A stretch of 64,000 nt of DNA from positions 1 to 64,000 of the forward strand of contig CALXSJ010000017.1 of assembly GCA_944391115.1 (NCBI GenBank). Reading direction: 5' to 3'. Shown piece after piece: positions 9,408 through 18,515 of this stretch. Both the position numbers and the translations under genes were made by a program. Positions within the stretch are counted from its first letter, which is position 1. Each line of letters starts with the position of its first letter. This stretch comes from an uncultured Victivallales bacterium. Its GTDB lineage: Bacteria; Verrucomicrobiota; Lentisphaeria; Victivallales; UBA1829. Under the pieces are notes generated by a model, which had not been told where the DNA came from, did not search any database, and worked only from the letters and a program-made list of their open reading frames with translations.

Positions 9408-9901
9408 TGCTGCGTGATTCCTTTCAAAACTCCGGCGAGACTTTCCGGCGTGTCGTTGATTCTCTGCATTACATCGAAAAATCCGTCATTTCCGCCGGAT
9501 TCGATATTTTCCCAGGTTTCCGGCGAAACGATCTGGATCAGCCACAGCGAGCCGACCAGAACGGCCTTGTCCGTCAGGCCCGCATGCTCCATGAGCTTGG
9601 CATTGATCTGGATTCTGCCCTGTTTGTCGCAGGTGCATTTCATCGCGCGCGAAGCAAGGATCATCAGGTCGCGCATTGCCTTTGCATCCGCAAGGGACAT
9701 TTTTTTGGCTTTCGCAAGAATCTCATCCTGAAAGGTGGCCAGCGGAATTGCCTGAATGACGCGATTTTTCGCGGGCAGGAGCACGAACTGAGTTTCTCCG
9801 TCCTTCCGTCTCCAGTCCGAAGGGATGGCGAATCTGCGCTGCGAGTCAATCGCATGCGTGAAATTTTCCAGAAAGCAGAACTCTTCTCCCGAATTCGCCA
9901 T
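9404..9901 (-). CDS. mraZ: Transcriptional regulator MraZ
   Basis: A 165-residue protein with two SpoVT/AbrB-like halves. The first is around HAIDSQRRFAIPSDWR, the second around CTCDKQGRIQINAKLMEHAGL, which matches the MraZ signature D-x-(K/Q)-G-R. MraZ binds repeats in front of its own gene and represses the division cluster; such repeats are visible at 9928-9951. It is slightly longer than the usual ~145-150 residues. The start is preceded by AAAGGGG at 9907-9913. Confidence 0.93.
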   Translation of the reverse strand: MANSGEEFCFLENFTHAIDSQRRFAIPSDWRRKDGETQFVLLPAKNRVIQAIPLATFQDEILAKAKKMSLADAKAMRDLMILASRAMKCTCDKQGRIQINAKLMEHAGLTDKAVLVGSLWLIQIVSPETWENIESGGNDGFFDVMQRINDTPESLAGVLKGITQQ

Positions 9902-9906
9902 ATTTG

Positions 9907-9951
9907 CCCCTTTATAACAACTATCTTCCCCTAATTTCCCCTATCTACCCC
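9907..9951 (-). promoter_or_regulatory. MraZ-type operator (three GGGG boxes at 10-bp spacing) and mraZ ribosome binding site
   Basis: Read on the minus strand, GGGG occurs at 9951-9948, 9941-9938 and 9931-9928, each preceded by TTA or ATA, giving the repeat TAGGGG-N4 at exactly one helical turn. A fourth GGGG at 9910-9907 is the ribosome binding site. Short G-rich boxes at 10-bp spacing are the known target layout of MraZ in other bacteria. A weak TTGCAG...TAAGTT pair lies just upstream as a possible promoter. Confidence 0.75.
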
Positions 9952-10435
9952 TAACTTACCTCTTGAAACCCTTTCTGCAAGTCTTTTTTTCAAAAAAAAT
10001 AAAAAAAAATGGAAAAATTGCGGCTTTTTCTTTAAATAAGAATCAAAGGATGGTAAAAATGATTTTTCCACAGAAAAAAAGGCGTGGCGGATTTTGAAAA
10101 GGGATGCCGATTCCCGGTTTCCAGAGCATTGCCGCCGGAGGGGTGAAGTGATCTCCGCAGGAAAACGCTGCATCTTTTTCAGTTGGCGTATTCTGCTTAT
10201 GCGGAGCAAGTTGCTATGATTTGGACGGTCCGGGGCAGAGTGGATTCATGCATTTCCGGCATTTTCACCATGTGTCGTTCCGTTTTTCTGCATGGAGAGC
10301 ACAAAATTACCATAGTTCGCACAGAAATCCCATACTTTCATGAAAAAGAAGCTTTCATTTCATTTTTTCAACTTTATATTTTTTCATAGGAAAGCGGATT
10401 ATTTCACTCGTCAACCAAATCAAGAGGAAAACAGA
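9952..10435. other. Gene-free stretch between mraZ and the GH4 gene
   Basis: This divergent spacer holds long A/T tracts (9986-10030) and otherwise no gene, RNA or terminator that I can identify. It must contain the promoters for both directions; I see no convincing pair for the GH4 gene. Short open frames here have no ribosome binding site and are low-complexity. Confidence 0.5.
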
Positions 10436-11791
10436 ATGGCAAAAATCACCTTCATGGGAGCGGGCAGCACGGTATTTGCAAAAAACGTGCTTGGCGACTG
10501 CATGTGCAGAGAGGCTCTGAAAGATTCCCACATCGCGCTTTACGACATCAGCAGGGAGCGGCTTGTCGAATCGGAAAAGATGCTCACGACGCTCAACAGG
10601 AATATCAATGGCGGACGCGCGAAGATCACGACGCATCTCGGTGCCGCCAACCGGAAGAAGGCCCTCAAGGGGGCGGATTTCGTGGTAAATGCCATTCAGG
10701 TCGGCGGTTATGAGCCCTCCACGGTGATCGATTTTGAAATTCCGAAGAAATACGGACTGCGCCAGACGATTGCGGACACGCTCGGCATCGGCGGCATTTT
10801 CCGCGCTCTCCGCACCATTCCGGTGATGCTGGACTTTGCCCGGGACATGGAGGAAGTCTGCCCGAACGCCTGGTTCCTCAACTATACCAATCCGATGGCG
10901 ATGCTGACCGGCGCGATGCTCCGCGGCACATCCATCCGGACGGTCGGGCTCTGCCATTCGGTTCAGGGCTGCGTGCAGTCTCTCCTGTCGTCGCTCAATC
11001 TTTATGACGAGAAGAAGGACGGTCCCTTTGAACAGCTCAACTACCGTTCGAAGATCGCCGGCATCAATCATATGGGCTGGCTGCTCGAGCTTACGAAGGA
11101 CGGGAAGGACGTTTATCCGGAGATGCGCAGGCTCGGACTGAAAACCGTCAAAAAATACCGCGGCGGCAAGGAAAAGCACGGAAATCTGATCCGTCTTGAA
11201 ATGATGAACCGTTTCGGGTATTATGTCACGGAATCCAGCGAGCACAACGCCGAATACGCTCCCTACTGGATCAAGGCCGCCTATCCGGAGCTCATCGACG
11301 AATACTTCATTCCGCTGGACGAGTATCCGCGCCGCTGCATCCATCAGATTGAAAACTGGAAGAAACAGTACAAGGAAATCTGCGGCAATCCGAAGCTGGA
11401 TCACAAGCTGTCCCGCGAATACGGTTCCGGCATCATGAACGCGATCGTGACGAACACGCCGTACCAGATCGGCGGAAACGTCATGAATCACGGACTTATC
11501 ACCAATCTCCCGGACAACGCGGTGGTCGAGGTTCCCTGTCTGGTCGACGCCGGCGGCGTGCAGGGCACCTATGTCGGCGCTCTCCCCCCGCAGTGCGCCG
11601 CGATGAACATGACCAATATCAATGTGCAGCTTCTGACCATCGAAGCGGCGCTTACGCTGAAACGCGAGCATATCTATCATGCCGCGATGCTGGATCCGCA
11701 TACCAGTGCGGAGCTGAATATCGATGATATCGTCGCCATGTGCGACGATCTGATCGAAGCCCACGGCGACATGCTTCCGAAATATCATTGA
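10436..11791 (+). CDS. Alpha-galactosidase, GH4 family (NAD- and metal-dependent)
   Basis: A 451-residue GH4 enzyme. It has the Rossmann start KITFMGAGSTVFAKN for NAD, NPMAM and LCHSVQG around the metal site (the Cys of LCHS and a His nearby bind Mn), and GINHMGWLLEL. This pattern is that of MelA-type alpha-galactosidases, which work by an oxidation-elimination-addition route on cytoplasmic melibiose or raffinose-type sugars. The start at 10436 is supported by AGAGGAAAACAG; an extension to 10340 would encode a Phe-rich tail and lacks a site. A strong terminator follows. No transporter is adjacent. Confidence 0.9.
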   Translation: MAKITFMGAGSTVFAKNVLGDCMCREALKDSHIALYDISRERLVESEKMLTTLNRNINGGRAKITTHLGAANRKKALKGADFVVNAIQVGGYEPSTVIDFEIPKKYGLRQTIADTLGIGGIFRALRTIPVMLDFARDMEEVCPNAWFLNYTNPMAMLTGAMLRGTSIRTVGLCHSVQGCVQSLLSSLNLYDEKKDGPFEQLNYRSKIAGINHMGWLLELTKDGKDVYPEMRRLGLKTVKKYRGGKEKHGNLIRLEMMNRFGYYVTESSEHNAEYAPYWIKAAYPELIDEYFIPLDEYPRRCIHQIENWKKQYKEICGNPKLDHKLSREYGSGIMNAIVTNTPYQIGGNVMNHGLITNLPDNAVVEVPCLVDAGGVQGTYVGALPPQCAAMNMTNINVQLLTIEAALTLKREHIYHAAMLDPHTSAELNIDDIVAMCDDLIEAHGDMLPKYH

Positions 11792-11829
11792 GTTCGCTGC
11801 CGCTCCCGGCGCTTTTCCGCCGGAAAACG

Positions 11830-11867
11830 CCGGCCCCGCGCATGTTTTCTGCTCCGGGGCCGGTTTT
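11830..11867. terminator. Bidirectional intrinsic terminator between the GH4 and DUF4838 genes
   Basis: CCGGCCCCG (11830-11838) pairs with CGGGGCCGG (11855-11863) over a 16-base loop and is followed by TTTTC on the plus strand. On the minus strand the hairpin is followed by CGTTTTCC. It sits between two convergent genes, so it can serve both. Confidence 0.85.
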
Positions 11868-11907
11868 CATGTACCTGTCTTGCTTCAGCGGCGGGGATTT
11901 TTTTCCG

Positions 11908-14214
11908 TTATTCCTTCAGGAGCATTTCGGGAAACGCCGCCGGCATGTGCGGTCCGGCTCCGGCATGGGAACTTGTTTCGGCATTCTGTCCGTCGACGCG
12001 GTGGCGGACCGGAAGAATCCGGCACTTGTTGTTTACCGTGATCCGAAGTCCGAGCTTGTCCAGAGGGATCCGCATGACGGCCTCCCAGGAGTCCTTGTTC
12101 CGTCTCGTCGCATAGTCCCATGCCACAGTCCAGCGGTGATTGTAGCCTTCCGCCTCATATTTTGCGCCGGAGGGGCTTCCCGCAAAGTGATGGTAGGTTT
12201 TTGCATCCGCCGTCTTCAGGAAAAGTTCCACGCGGTCGCCCGGCGGCAGACGGCCCGGATAAGGGGCTTTCTGCAGATCCAGATGCTTCATGTCGGGTTC
12301 CGCACAGCGGAATCTGACGTAAAGATTCCGGCGGTCGTGAAGGAAAAACACGCTGGTTTGCACGGCGGCGTTTTTGCCCCTGGTGCCGGTGATTTTGAAG
12401 TTTTCGATGCGCGATGCAGAGTTCCAGACCGGCGCATCGAAATCCATGGCGGTTTTCCCGGCGTCTGCGGCAAGGGGAATTTCGAAGATTGCGGGCTTGC
12501 TCCGTGCGGCGCTCCGCATCAGGAACTCAAAGCGTTCGCGATGATTCCGCACAAGCTGTTTTACGGTGTCCCGCCCGGCGAGTTTTTCCGCGGCGGCCAG
12601 TTTTTCCCGGAGCGTTTTTTCCATCCCCGGACGGCGGATGTAGAGTTCCGCGCATTCGACGGCGTTGTCATTGTACATGGAAATCCTTCTGTCCGCGTGC
12701 CATGCTTTGTGAATGGCTTCGTAATATTCCCGCATGGGGGAGGCGGCCGGGCCGTAGACCCGTTTCAGATATTCGTTCCGCAGTTCGCTCGGGTTCCGCG
12801 AGGAGTCCAGCATCAGGCGGCTCAGCACCCAGTATTCCATGGCGGAGACATCCCAGGCTCCGGCCAGTTTGTCCTGTTCCGGGGGCGTTCTCCGCACATC
12901 CGGATAGGTTTCCGTCGAAAGGAAGTGGTGGATGCCGAGTTTGTTCCAGATCCGCAGATTTTCCGCCGCCGCATCCGCGACCGGGCGGGGAAAGTCGCTT
13001 GCGTCGCCCCAGTATTCGTAAATTCCCACCCGGGCGCCGGATTTCGCCCAGTCGCGGCTTCGGACGTTCCATTTTTCGTTGCCTTTTCCGTCGATGGGGA
13101 TTTTGTCGTTTTTCGGGTAGGGGCAGTAGATCACGGTAAGTTTCGGATGGGGTTTCACCCGCGGGGGGACGGCGGCGTAAAGATAGCCGAGCGTTTCCGC
13201 TTCCAGATGCGGATATTTCTTCAGCATGGCTTCCACGACGGCGTTCAGATAGAGAAAATACTGGGTGGAGCGGAAGGCGTCGTCATCGGGCGTGAGCTGT
13301 GAGCCGTCCGCAAGAGGAATCGGTTTGCGGCATTCCGGACAGTTGCAGAGACTCCAGGTGTCGCCGAAGCCGAAATGGATTTTCCGGATTTCCGGCGTGA
13401 GGTCCCGTTCCAGTGCGGCAAGCATCTCCCGGACCAGCGCTTCGCGTCCCTCCCGGTCCGTATAGCAGAGCTGGGGGCCGTAATGCTCGTATTTTTTCCG
13501 TTTCCCCTCCTGCCAGGCATAGTAGCCGGGATGTTCCGCGAAGTATTTTTCATTCGGGAGAAAACGGCCCAGTTCGTAGGTCAGGACCCCGGAGAAAAAC
13601 AGGTCCAGCGTGGAGCGGATATGATATTTGTGGTAGAACATTCCGCGCGAGTTGGAATAGTTGCGCCGCGCCCAGAGACTGGTCGGCGGGTCGAAGTGGG
13701 CATGCACCAGACCGAACTCGCGATAATTCCAGGAGGGGCGTCCCCGGAAATCCGTTTCCCGGAACGTCAGATCGGGGTCCGGCGTGAACAGGGCTTCTCC
13801 GTCCATGACCGGGCGCGGGAAGATGAGATCCGTATTCCGGTCGAACAGGAGAAACACGGCGTTTATGACGCCGCCGTCCTTCGGACCGGAAAGAAACAGT
13901 TTTTTCCCGTTCCGGCGGACAACCCAGCCGTCGGATTCCCCGATGAAGCGGAAATCATCCTCCGGCGCGTAAAATTCCTTTCCGAGAAAAATCTTGTGAT
14001 TGTTCTGTTTTGTCGGCGCGTGAAAGACGGCTGGCTCCGCTCCGGAGATGCGCCCGATCCATTTCTGAAGCTCCCGCGCGGCGAAGAGAAGTTCCTCCGA
14101 AGGCTCTTCCGGAACAATGATTTCCGAGACGCTTTTCCCTTGCGAGGAAACCTGAAACGCCGCGCATGCGGAAGAAACGGCGCATGCCAGAAGCAGTGCA
14201 AGTGTTTTTTTCAT
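11908..14214 (-). CDS. Exported DUF4838 protein with C-terminal CBM9-like domain
   Basis: A 768-residue protein. A signal peptide covers residues 1-20 (MKKTLALLLACAVSSACA). Residues ~25-130 form a GH20/GH67-N-like accessory domain (IIVPEEPSEELLFAARELQKW). The DUF4838 barrel runs to about residue 560 and includes FGFGDTWSLCNCPEC. The rest is a CBM9-like beta domain (DRRNLYVRFRC, DSWEAVMRIPLDKLG). DUF4838 proteins are thought to act on glucuronic-acid or hexosamine-containing glycans, but the activity is not established. Its ATG overlaps the upstream stop (ATGA). It is a paralogue of the gene at 15011. Confidence 0.8.
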   Translation of the reverse strand: MKKTLALLLACAVSSACAAFQVSSQGKSVSEIIVPEEPSEELLFAARELQKWIGRISGAEPAVFHAPTKQNNHKIFLGKEFYAPEDDFRFIGESDGWVVRRNGKKLFLSGPKDGGVINAVFLLFDRNTDLIFPRPVMDGEALFTPDPDLTFRETDFRGRPSWNYREFGLVHAHFDPPTSLWARRNYSNSRGMFYHKYHIRSTLDLFFSGVLTYELGRFLPNEKYFAEHPGYYAWQEGKRKKYEHYGPQLCYTDREGREALVREMLAALERDLTPEIRKIHFGFGDTWSLCNCPECRKPIPLADGSQLTPDDDAFRSTQYFLYLNAVVEAMLKKYPHLEAETLGYLYAAVPPRVKPHPKLTVIYCPYPKNDKIPIDGKGNEKWNVRSRDWAKSGARVGIYEYWGDASDFPRPVADAAAENLRIWNKLGIHHFLSTETYPDVRRTPPEQDKLAGAWDVSAMEYWVLSRLMLDSSRNPSELRNEYLKRVYGPAASPMREYYEAIHKAWHADRRISMYNDNAVECAELYIRRPGMEKTLREKLAAAEKLAGRDTVKQLVRNHRERFEFLMRSAARSKPAIFEIPLAADAGKTAMDFDAPVWNSASRIENFKITGTRGKNAAVQTSVFFLHDRRNLYVRFRCAEPDMKHLDLQKAPYPGRLPPGDRVELFLKTADAKTYHHFAGSPSGAKYEAEGYNHRWTVAWDYATRRNKDSWEAVMRIPLDKLGLRITVNNKCRILPVRHRVDGQNAETSSHAGAGPHMPAAFPEMLLKE

Positions 14215-14981
14215 CGGGCCTCTCCCCGCTTTTTCTCTTCGGTCAGATAAAACGCGGCGAACTTCCCGTCCAGAAGCAGACATTCCAGAAATGCCGCGGA
14301 CGGCGGCGCGGTGAACTGTTTGGAGGCGGGGAAATCATTTTTCCAGTTTGAGTAGAACGTAAACGACTGTTTCCAGTAATTGCGCTGATTGTCGAGCACG
14401 TTTCCAGTCTTGTCCAGAAAGCGGATGTAAACGCCGATGTTCTTTTTCGGAACTCCGGGGCCTTCCCTGCGCAGCGAGACGCGGTATGTCCTCCCGGGCG
14501 TGACGGGAACCGGATCGGTCAGCGTCATTCCATAACGGGAGTCGGAAACTTCCAGATAATTGCCGTCGGCACCCTTCCGGATCACGGACTGTGTGGTGCG
14601 GGCGTATCCGGAATAGTTGTCGCTCCCGAGCCTGAATTCCGGATTGAGGTTCAGATATTTCGAGTCGCCGACGGCTTCAAAGCGGACGTTTTCGACCTTG
14701 TCTTTCGTCCGGAGTGTCGCCTTCTTTGCGAAATGCGGGGTGTAGAACTCGCGGACATACGTATTTTTCTCCGTGCCGCGGTACCGCTCCCCTCTGGAAT
14801 TGAGAATTCCGCCGAGGGGGATGTTGCCGTCCGCATCCGTGAAGCGGATCTGCCATTCCGGAGGCGCGGGCGCCGTGAGAACGACCCGGTATTTTGCTGC
14901 AGGAAGGACTTCCGCGTTGAAATCCGCCGCGTTCAGAAGCGTTCCCGGCAGAAGGAATGCAAGGAAAAAGATTTTTTTCAT
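14211..14981 (-). CDS. Exported protein, probable carbohydrate-binding partner of the DUF4838 protein
   Basis: A 256-residue protein with a signal peptide (MKKIFFLAFLLPGTLLNAAD). The body is beta-rich. It shares the motif LNLNPEFRLG-x3-YSGY and the phrase VPVTPGRTYRVSL with the C-terminal half of the protein at 17415, both of which look like a CBM4/9-type jelly roll. I chose the Met at 14981, with GGAG nine bases upstream, over one five codons earlier. It sits between two DUF4838 genes and its stop overlaps the next start. Function is inferred from fold and context only. Confidence 0.55.
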   Translation of the reverse strand: MKKIFFLAFLLPGTLLNAADFNAEVLPAAKYRVVLTAPAPPEWQIRFTDADGNIPLGGILNSRGERYRGTEKNTYVREFYTPHFAKKATLRTKDKVENVRFEAVGDSKYLNLNPEFRLGSDNYSGYARTTQSVIRKGADGNYLEVSDSRYGMTLTDPVPVTPGRTYRVSLRREGPGVPKKNIGVYIRFLDKTGNVLDNQRNYWKQSFTFYSNWKNDFPASKQFTAPPSAAFLECLLLDGKFAAFYLTEEKKRGEAR

Positions 14982-15010
14982 GACGACATACTCCATGGTT
15001 TTCCGAATGG

Positions 15011-17395
15011 TTATTGCATTTCTAGGTAGAGATTCTGGAAGCCGCTCATCTGATGCACCTGTCCGCCGTTCCAGCTTCCGAAGGGTCCGCAGAACATGCC
15101 GCTGATCCTGTTGCCGGTATTGACGTTGATGCCGAGTTCCAGGAGCGGCACCGTGAAGATCGCTTCAAACGCCGTGGCCGTCTTGCGGACTTTCGCACGG
15201 AAGCCGCAGTCGAACTTCGCATTGTATCCCTCCGCGTCATACAGGGCGCCGTGATTGTTGCAGGCGAACTGGAAATATCTGCTGCGGTCCGGCGGCGCAA
15301 GGAAGAATTCCAGCGTCATCCGCGTGTTCACGCCGTTTTTCCAGACCTGATCGCGCGGGTAGTTCCGGTCCGGGCTGCATTCCAGTTCCGGAAGCTGAAG
15401 CCGGCCTTTCTCCGCCTTCAGCGGCAGACGCTGGGACCATTTGACGTAAAGATTCAGGCGGTCATGCAGCAGCGTGATGACCGCGTCCTTGTCGGCGGGA
15501 AGTTTTTCCTCGGCTTTCCCGTAGGGACGCAGTCCGTCGATTACGCCTCCCTTTTTCCAGAGCGGAGAGTCGAAATCCTCTCCCGCCTTTGCCGCTTCGG
15601 ACAGGCAGGGCACGTTCAGCGTCAGAGTTTCCGGAATGGTGGCCGCGACTTCCACGAGATGTTCGAAGCGCGCACGCAGGTGATGCAGGAGTTTTGCGCT
15701 GGCGGGATGACGCACTTTCTCCGCCGCGGATTCGAGCGCCGCTCGCATGGCCTTCTCATTGCCTTTTTTCAGGATATAATAGGCGGCGGAGTTGTAGGCG
15801 ATGTCGTTCCAGTAGGCGGGGAAGGCGTCGCTGTACCAGGCCCGGTGCAGGATTGCGTAGAAGCGTTCCACATCCGGAGCGGCTTCCCGGTAGGCGCGGT
15901 GGAAGTATTTCCTCCGGAGTGCGCGGACGTCCTGTGACGGATCCCACATCAGACGTCCGATGCACCAGTATTCCACGCCGGAGACATCCCATGCACCGGC
16001 CATCAGGTCGTCCCTGACTTTCGGCAGACGGTAGTCCGGATAGGTTTCCAGAGAAAGATAGCTGTTGATGTTCAAGCTGTTCCAGAAGCGCATGTCCTGC
16101 ATCGCCGTATCCGCGATCGGGCGCGGAAAGTCGCTGGAGTCTCCGTAATATTCATAGATTCCGATGTTTCTGCCCGCCTTCGCCCATTCCCTGCTGCGTT
16201 TCTCCCATACCGCGTTCCCGGGAGCCGTGACGGGAATCTTGTCGTTTTTCACATAAGGGCAGAAGATCACGGTCAGGCGCGGATGCAGCTTCACTTTCGG
16301 CGGAACCGCGGCATAGAGATAGGCAAGGGTTGAAATTTTCAGATTCGGATAGGCTTTGGAAACGGCATCCGTGATCCGGTTCAGGTAACGGTAATACTGG
16401 GTTGAGCGGAAGGCGTCGTCGCCCGGACGCAGAAGCATACCGTCTTCACAGCGGATCGGTTTCATGCATTCGGGACAGAGACAGAGATCCCAGGTGTCTC
16501 CGAATCCGAAGTGAACTTCCGAGATTTCCGGCGTCATGTCGTGTTTCAGGGCTTTCAATGTTTCCCGTATGAGGGTTTCAACGCCTTCCCCGCTGGTGTA
16601 GCAGACCTGGACTCCGTAATGTTTGTAAGGATGGCGTTTCCCCTCCTTCCAGCCGAAAAATTCGGGGTGACGCTCAAAACGTCCCTCTGCGGCGAGAAGC
16701 GTGCCGTATTCATAGGTGACGGAGGAGGAGAAAAAGCTCTCCAGCGAGGAGAGAATGTGATACTTGTTGAAGAACATGCCGCGGTAATTGGCGAAATTCC
16801 GCATGCTCCATTCGTGGCTCCAGGGATCGAAATGATGCCGCACGAGCGCAAAATGGCGTTCCTTCCAGCCGGGCACGATGCGGAAGTCCGTCTCGTGGAA
16901 GAGAAGATCGGGTTGTTTTGAAAAGACAGTCCCGCATTCCCGGTCCGGACGGGCGAAAATGAGGTCCGTGTTCCGGTCAAGCAGTTCATAAACCCCGTTC
17001 AGGACGCCGCGGTCCTGTGCGCCGAACACATACAGCTTGCTGCCCTCCCTCCGGACCGCAGTCCCGTCGCTTCCGGACATTGCCGCCAGATCCTCCCGGT
17101 ATTTCCCGGCGAACTCCCGGCCCAGAAAGATTTTTGTGTTCGGTGTTTTCGTCGGAGCATGATAAATTGCAAGCTCCGCGCCGCTGATGGCGGCAATCCA
17201 TTTCCGGAGTTCGCGCGCCGCGGTCGCGACGGGAGGGGAGGGGAGCTCCGGAACAATGATTTCCGCCATGCTTTTCCCGTTCCGCGCAATCTGCGCACCG
17301 GGATGATCCGTCTGCCGTGTCTGTCCGCCGCAGACGCATCCGGCAAGCGCCCCGCAGAGCAGGAGCGCGGAGATTCCTTTTCCTGAAAACCGCAT
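15011..17395 (-). CDS. DUF4838 lipoprotein with C-terminal CBM9-like domain
   Basis: A 794-residue paralogue of the protein at 11908. The leader ends in the lipobox LAGC (MRFSGKGISALLLCGALAGC), so this one is predicted to be lipid-anchored while its paralogue is not. The N-terminal accessory domain contains IIVPELPSPPVATAARELRKW. The central DUF4838 barrel has FGFGDTWDLCLCPECMKPI, and the C-terminal beta domain has DRLNLYVKWSQ and FEAIFTVPLLELG. It lies 20 bases after the 331-residue gene and 30 bases before the next one, in a five-gene minus-strand operon led by a pseudopilin. Confidence 0.8.
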   Translation of the reverse strand: MRFSGKGISALLLCGALAGCVCGGQTRQTDHPGAQIARNGKSMAEIIVPELPSPPVATAARELRKWIAAISGAELAIYHAPTKTPNTKIFLGREFAGKYREDLAAMSGSDGTAVRREGSKLYVFGAQDRGVLNGVYELLDRNTDLIFARPDRECGTVFSKQPDLLFHETDFRIVPGWKERHFALVRHHFDPWSHEWSMRNFANYRGMFFNKYHILSSLESFFSSSVTYEYGTLLAAEGRFERHPEFFGWKEGKRHPYKHYGVQVCYTSGEGVETLIRETLKALKHDMTPEISEVHFGFGDTWDLCLCPECMKPIRCEDGMLLRPGDDAFRSTQYYRYLNRITDAVSKAYPNLKISTLAYLYAAVPPKVKLHPRLTVIFCPYVKNDKIPVTAPGNAVWEKRSREWAKAGRNIGIYEYYGDSSDFPRPIADTAMQDMRFWNSLNINSYLSLETYPDYRLPKVRDDLMAGAWDVSGVEYWCIGRLMWDPSQDVRALRRKYFHRAYREAAPDVERFYAILHRAWYSDAFPAYWNDIAYNSAAYYILKKGNEKAMRAALESAAEKVRHPASAKLLHHLRARFEHLVEVAATIPETLTLNVPCLSEAAKAGEDFDSPLWKKGGVIDGLRPYGKAEEKLPADKDAVITLLHDRLNLYVKWSQRLPLKAEKGRLQLPELECSPDRNYPRDQVWKNGVNTRMTLEFFLAPPDRSRYFQFACNNHGALYDAEGYNAKFDCGFRAKVRKTATAFEAIFTVPLLELGINVNTGNRISGMFCGPFGSWNGGQVHQMSGFQNLYLEMQ

Positions 17396-17414
17396 CCTGA
17401 AAACCGCCTTTTCG

Positions 17415-18410
17415 TTATTGATCCATTTTGATGACTTCCTGCGTCACCCGGATGGATTCGAAGGCGACGTCCTTTCCTCCGAAGACCAGCGTCCGCAGAT
17501 ACGCCGCGTTGTCCGGCGCAATGAAATTGCCCTTTCCGGATCCGTCCGCCTTTTTGACAAGGACCGTGCCGCCGCAGTTTTTGAGCTGTTTCATCTCTTT
17601 GTCGAAGAACACAACCTGGATCCGCGCCCCCTGAAGCGGATTCGGCGCAAGTTTCGCATCAATCACGTAATTCTTTCCCCCCTCGACAGGAACGGGATCG
17701 CCGCTGGCCCAGCTCGCGACCTTCAGACTGTATCCTTTCCTGTCCGGACGCTCCGTCATGCGGATGTTGATTCCGTATCCCGCCTGTCCGAATCCGGAAT
17801 GGTCGTATTTTCCCAGCTTGAATTCCGGATTGATGTTGAGTGCGTCCTCCGTGAAGGTTTCCAGTTTCAGGTCGTCAATGAAAACCTTGTTTTCCGGAGA
17901 CGGATTCTCAAAGCGGATTTTCATCTGCGTCGCTCCCGGAGCGGGATAAAAGACATCGCTGCAGACCCGGAACTGATTGGAGAGGATCACCTTGTGGTAG
18001 GGAAACAGAATATGCGGGTTGCAGTATTTCGCCGTCTCGGAGGAAAATGTCAATCCCCATCCCGGCAGTTTCAACCCTTTGGATCCCCGGTTGACGTCAT
18101 AGAATGCGTTTTCCAGCTGGGGATTCTCCTCCAGGCAGTCGGGACCGACGGAGCGGGCGCGGAAGGTCAGGCGGTATTTTGTTTTCCTGTCCACCTTCAC
18201 GGCTTTGAAGATGGCCGTGGATTTCGGACCGAGTTCCAGAAGGCGGCCGGTCTCCCCTTCCGGAGCCTTTACCAGAGCCGCGCCGCGTGACATTCCTTCC
18301 ATGGAGGGGGCCAGTTTCTCCGGACCGTCAAAATTTTCATTTAAAATCGTTTCCGCGCAGAGAGGCGACACCGCAATGGCGAGGCATCCGATCATCATTT
18401 CCAGTTTCAT
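17415..18410 (-). CDS. Exported two-domain carbohydrate-binding-like protein
   Basis: A 331-residue protein with a short signal peptide (MKLEMMIGCLAIAVSPLCAE). Two beta-rich halves follow. The first opens with ILNENFDGPEKL and resembles a CBM4/9-type jelly roll. The second carries LNINPEFKLGKYDHSGFG and PVPVEGGKNYVIDAKL, which match the 256-residue protein at 14211. No catalytic motif is visible. It is the second gene of the operon, 105 bases after the pseudopilin and 19 before the DUF4838 lipoprotein, which suggests a binding partner for the enzymes. Confidence 0.55.
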   Translation of the reverse strand: MKLEMMIGCLAIAVSPLCAETILNENFDGPEKLAPSMEGMSRGAALVKAPEGETGRLLELGPKSTAIFKAVKVDRKTKYRLTFRARSVGPDCLEENPQLENAFYDVNRGSKGLKLPGWGLTFSSETAKYCNPHILFPYHKVILSNQFRVCSDVFYPAPGATQMKIRFENPSPENKVFIDDLKLETFTEDALNINPEFKLGKYDHSGFGQAGYGINIRMTERPDRKGYSLKVASWASGDPVPVEGGKNYVIDAKLAPNPLQGARIQVVFFDKEMKQLKNCGGTVLVKKADGSGKGNFIAPDNAAYLRTLVFGGKDVAFESIRVTQEVIKMDQ

Positions 18411-18515
18411 TTCATGACTCCTTATGCTTTTTTCAACAATGATAAAAGATTCGCGAATGGGGATGGAGAGGAACCGCTTTCCGTCCGGTGACTGACGGAC
18501 GGCATGCGTTTTTCT

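Noticed and set aside
10355-11788. A 477-codon minus-strand open frame opposite the GH4 gene
   Set aside because: Shadow of a well-supported gene, without ribosome binding site.
11740-13302. A 520-codon plus-strand open frame opposite the DUF4838 gene
   Set aside because: Runs through the terminator at 11830-11867 and is antisense to a gene with signal peptide and domains.
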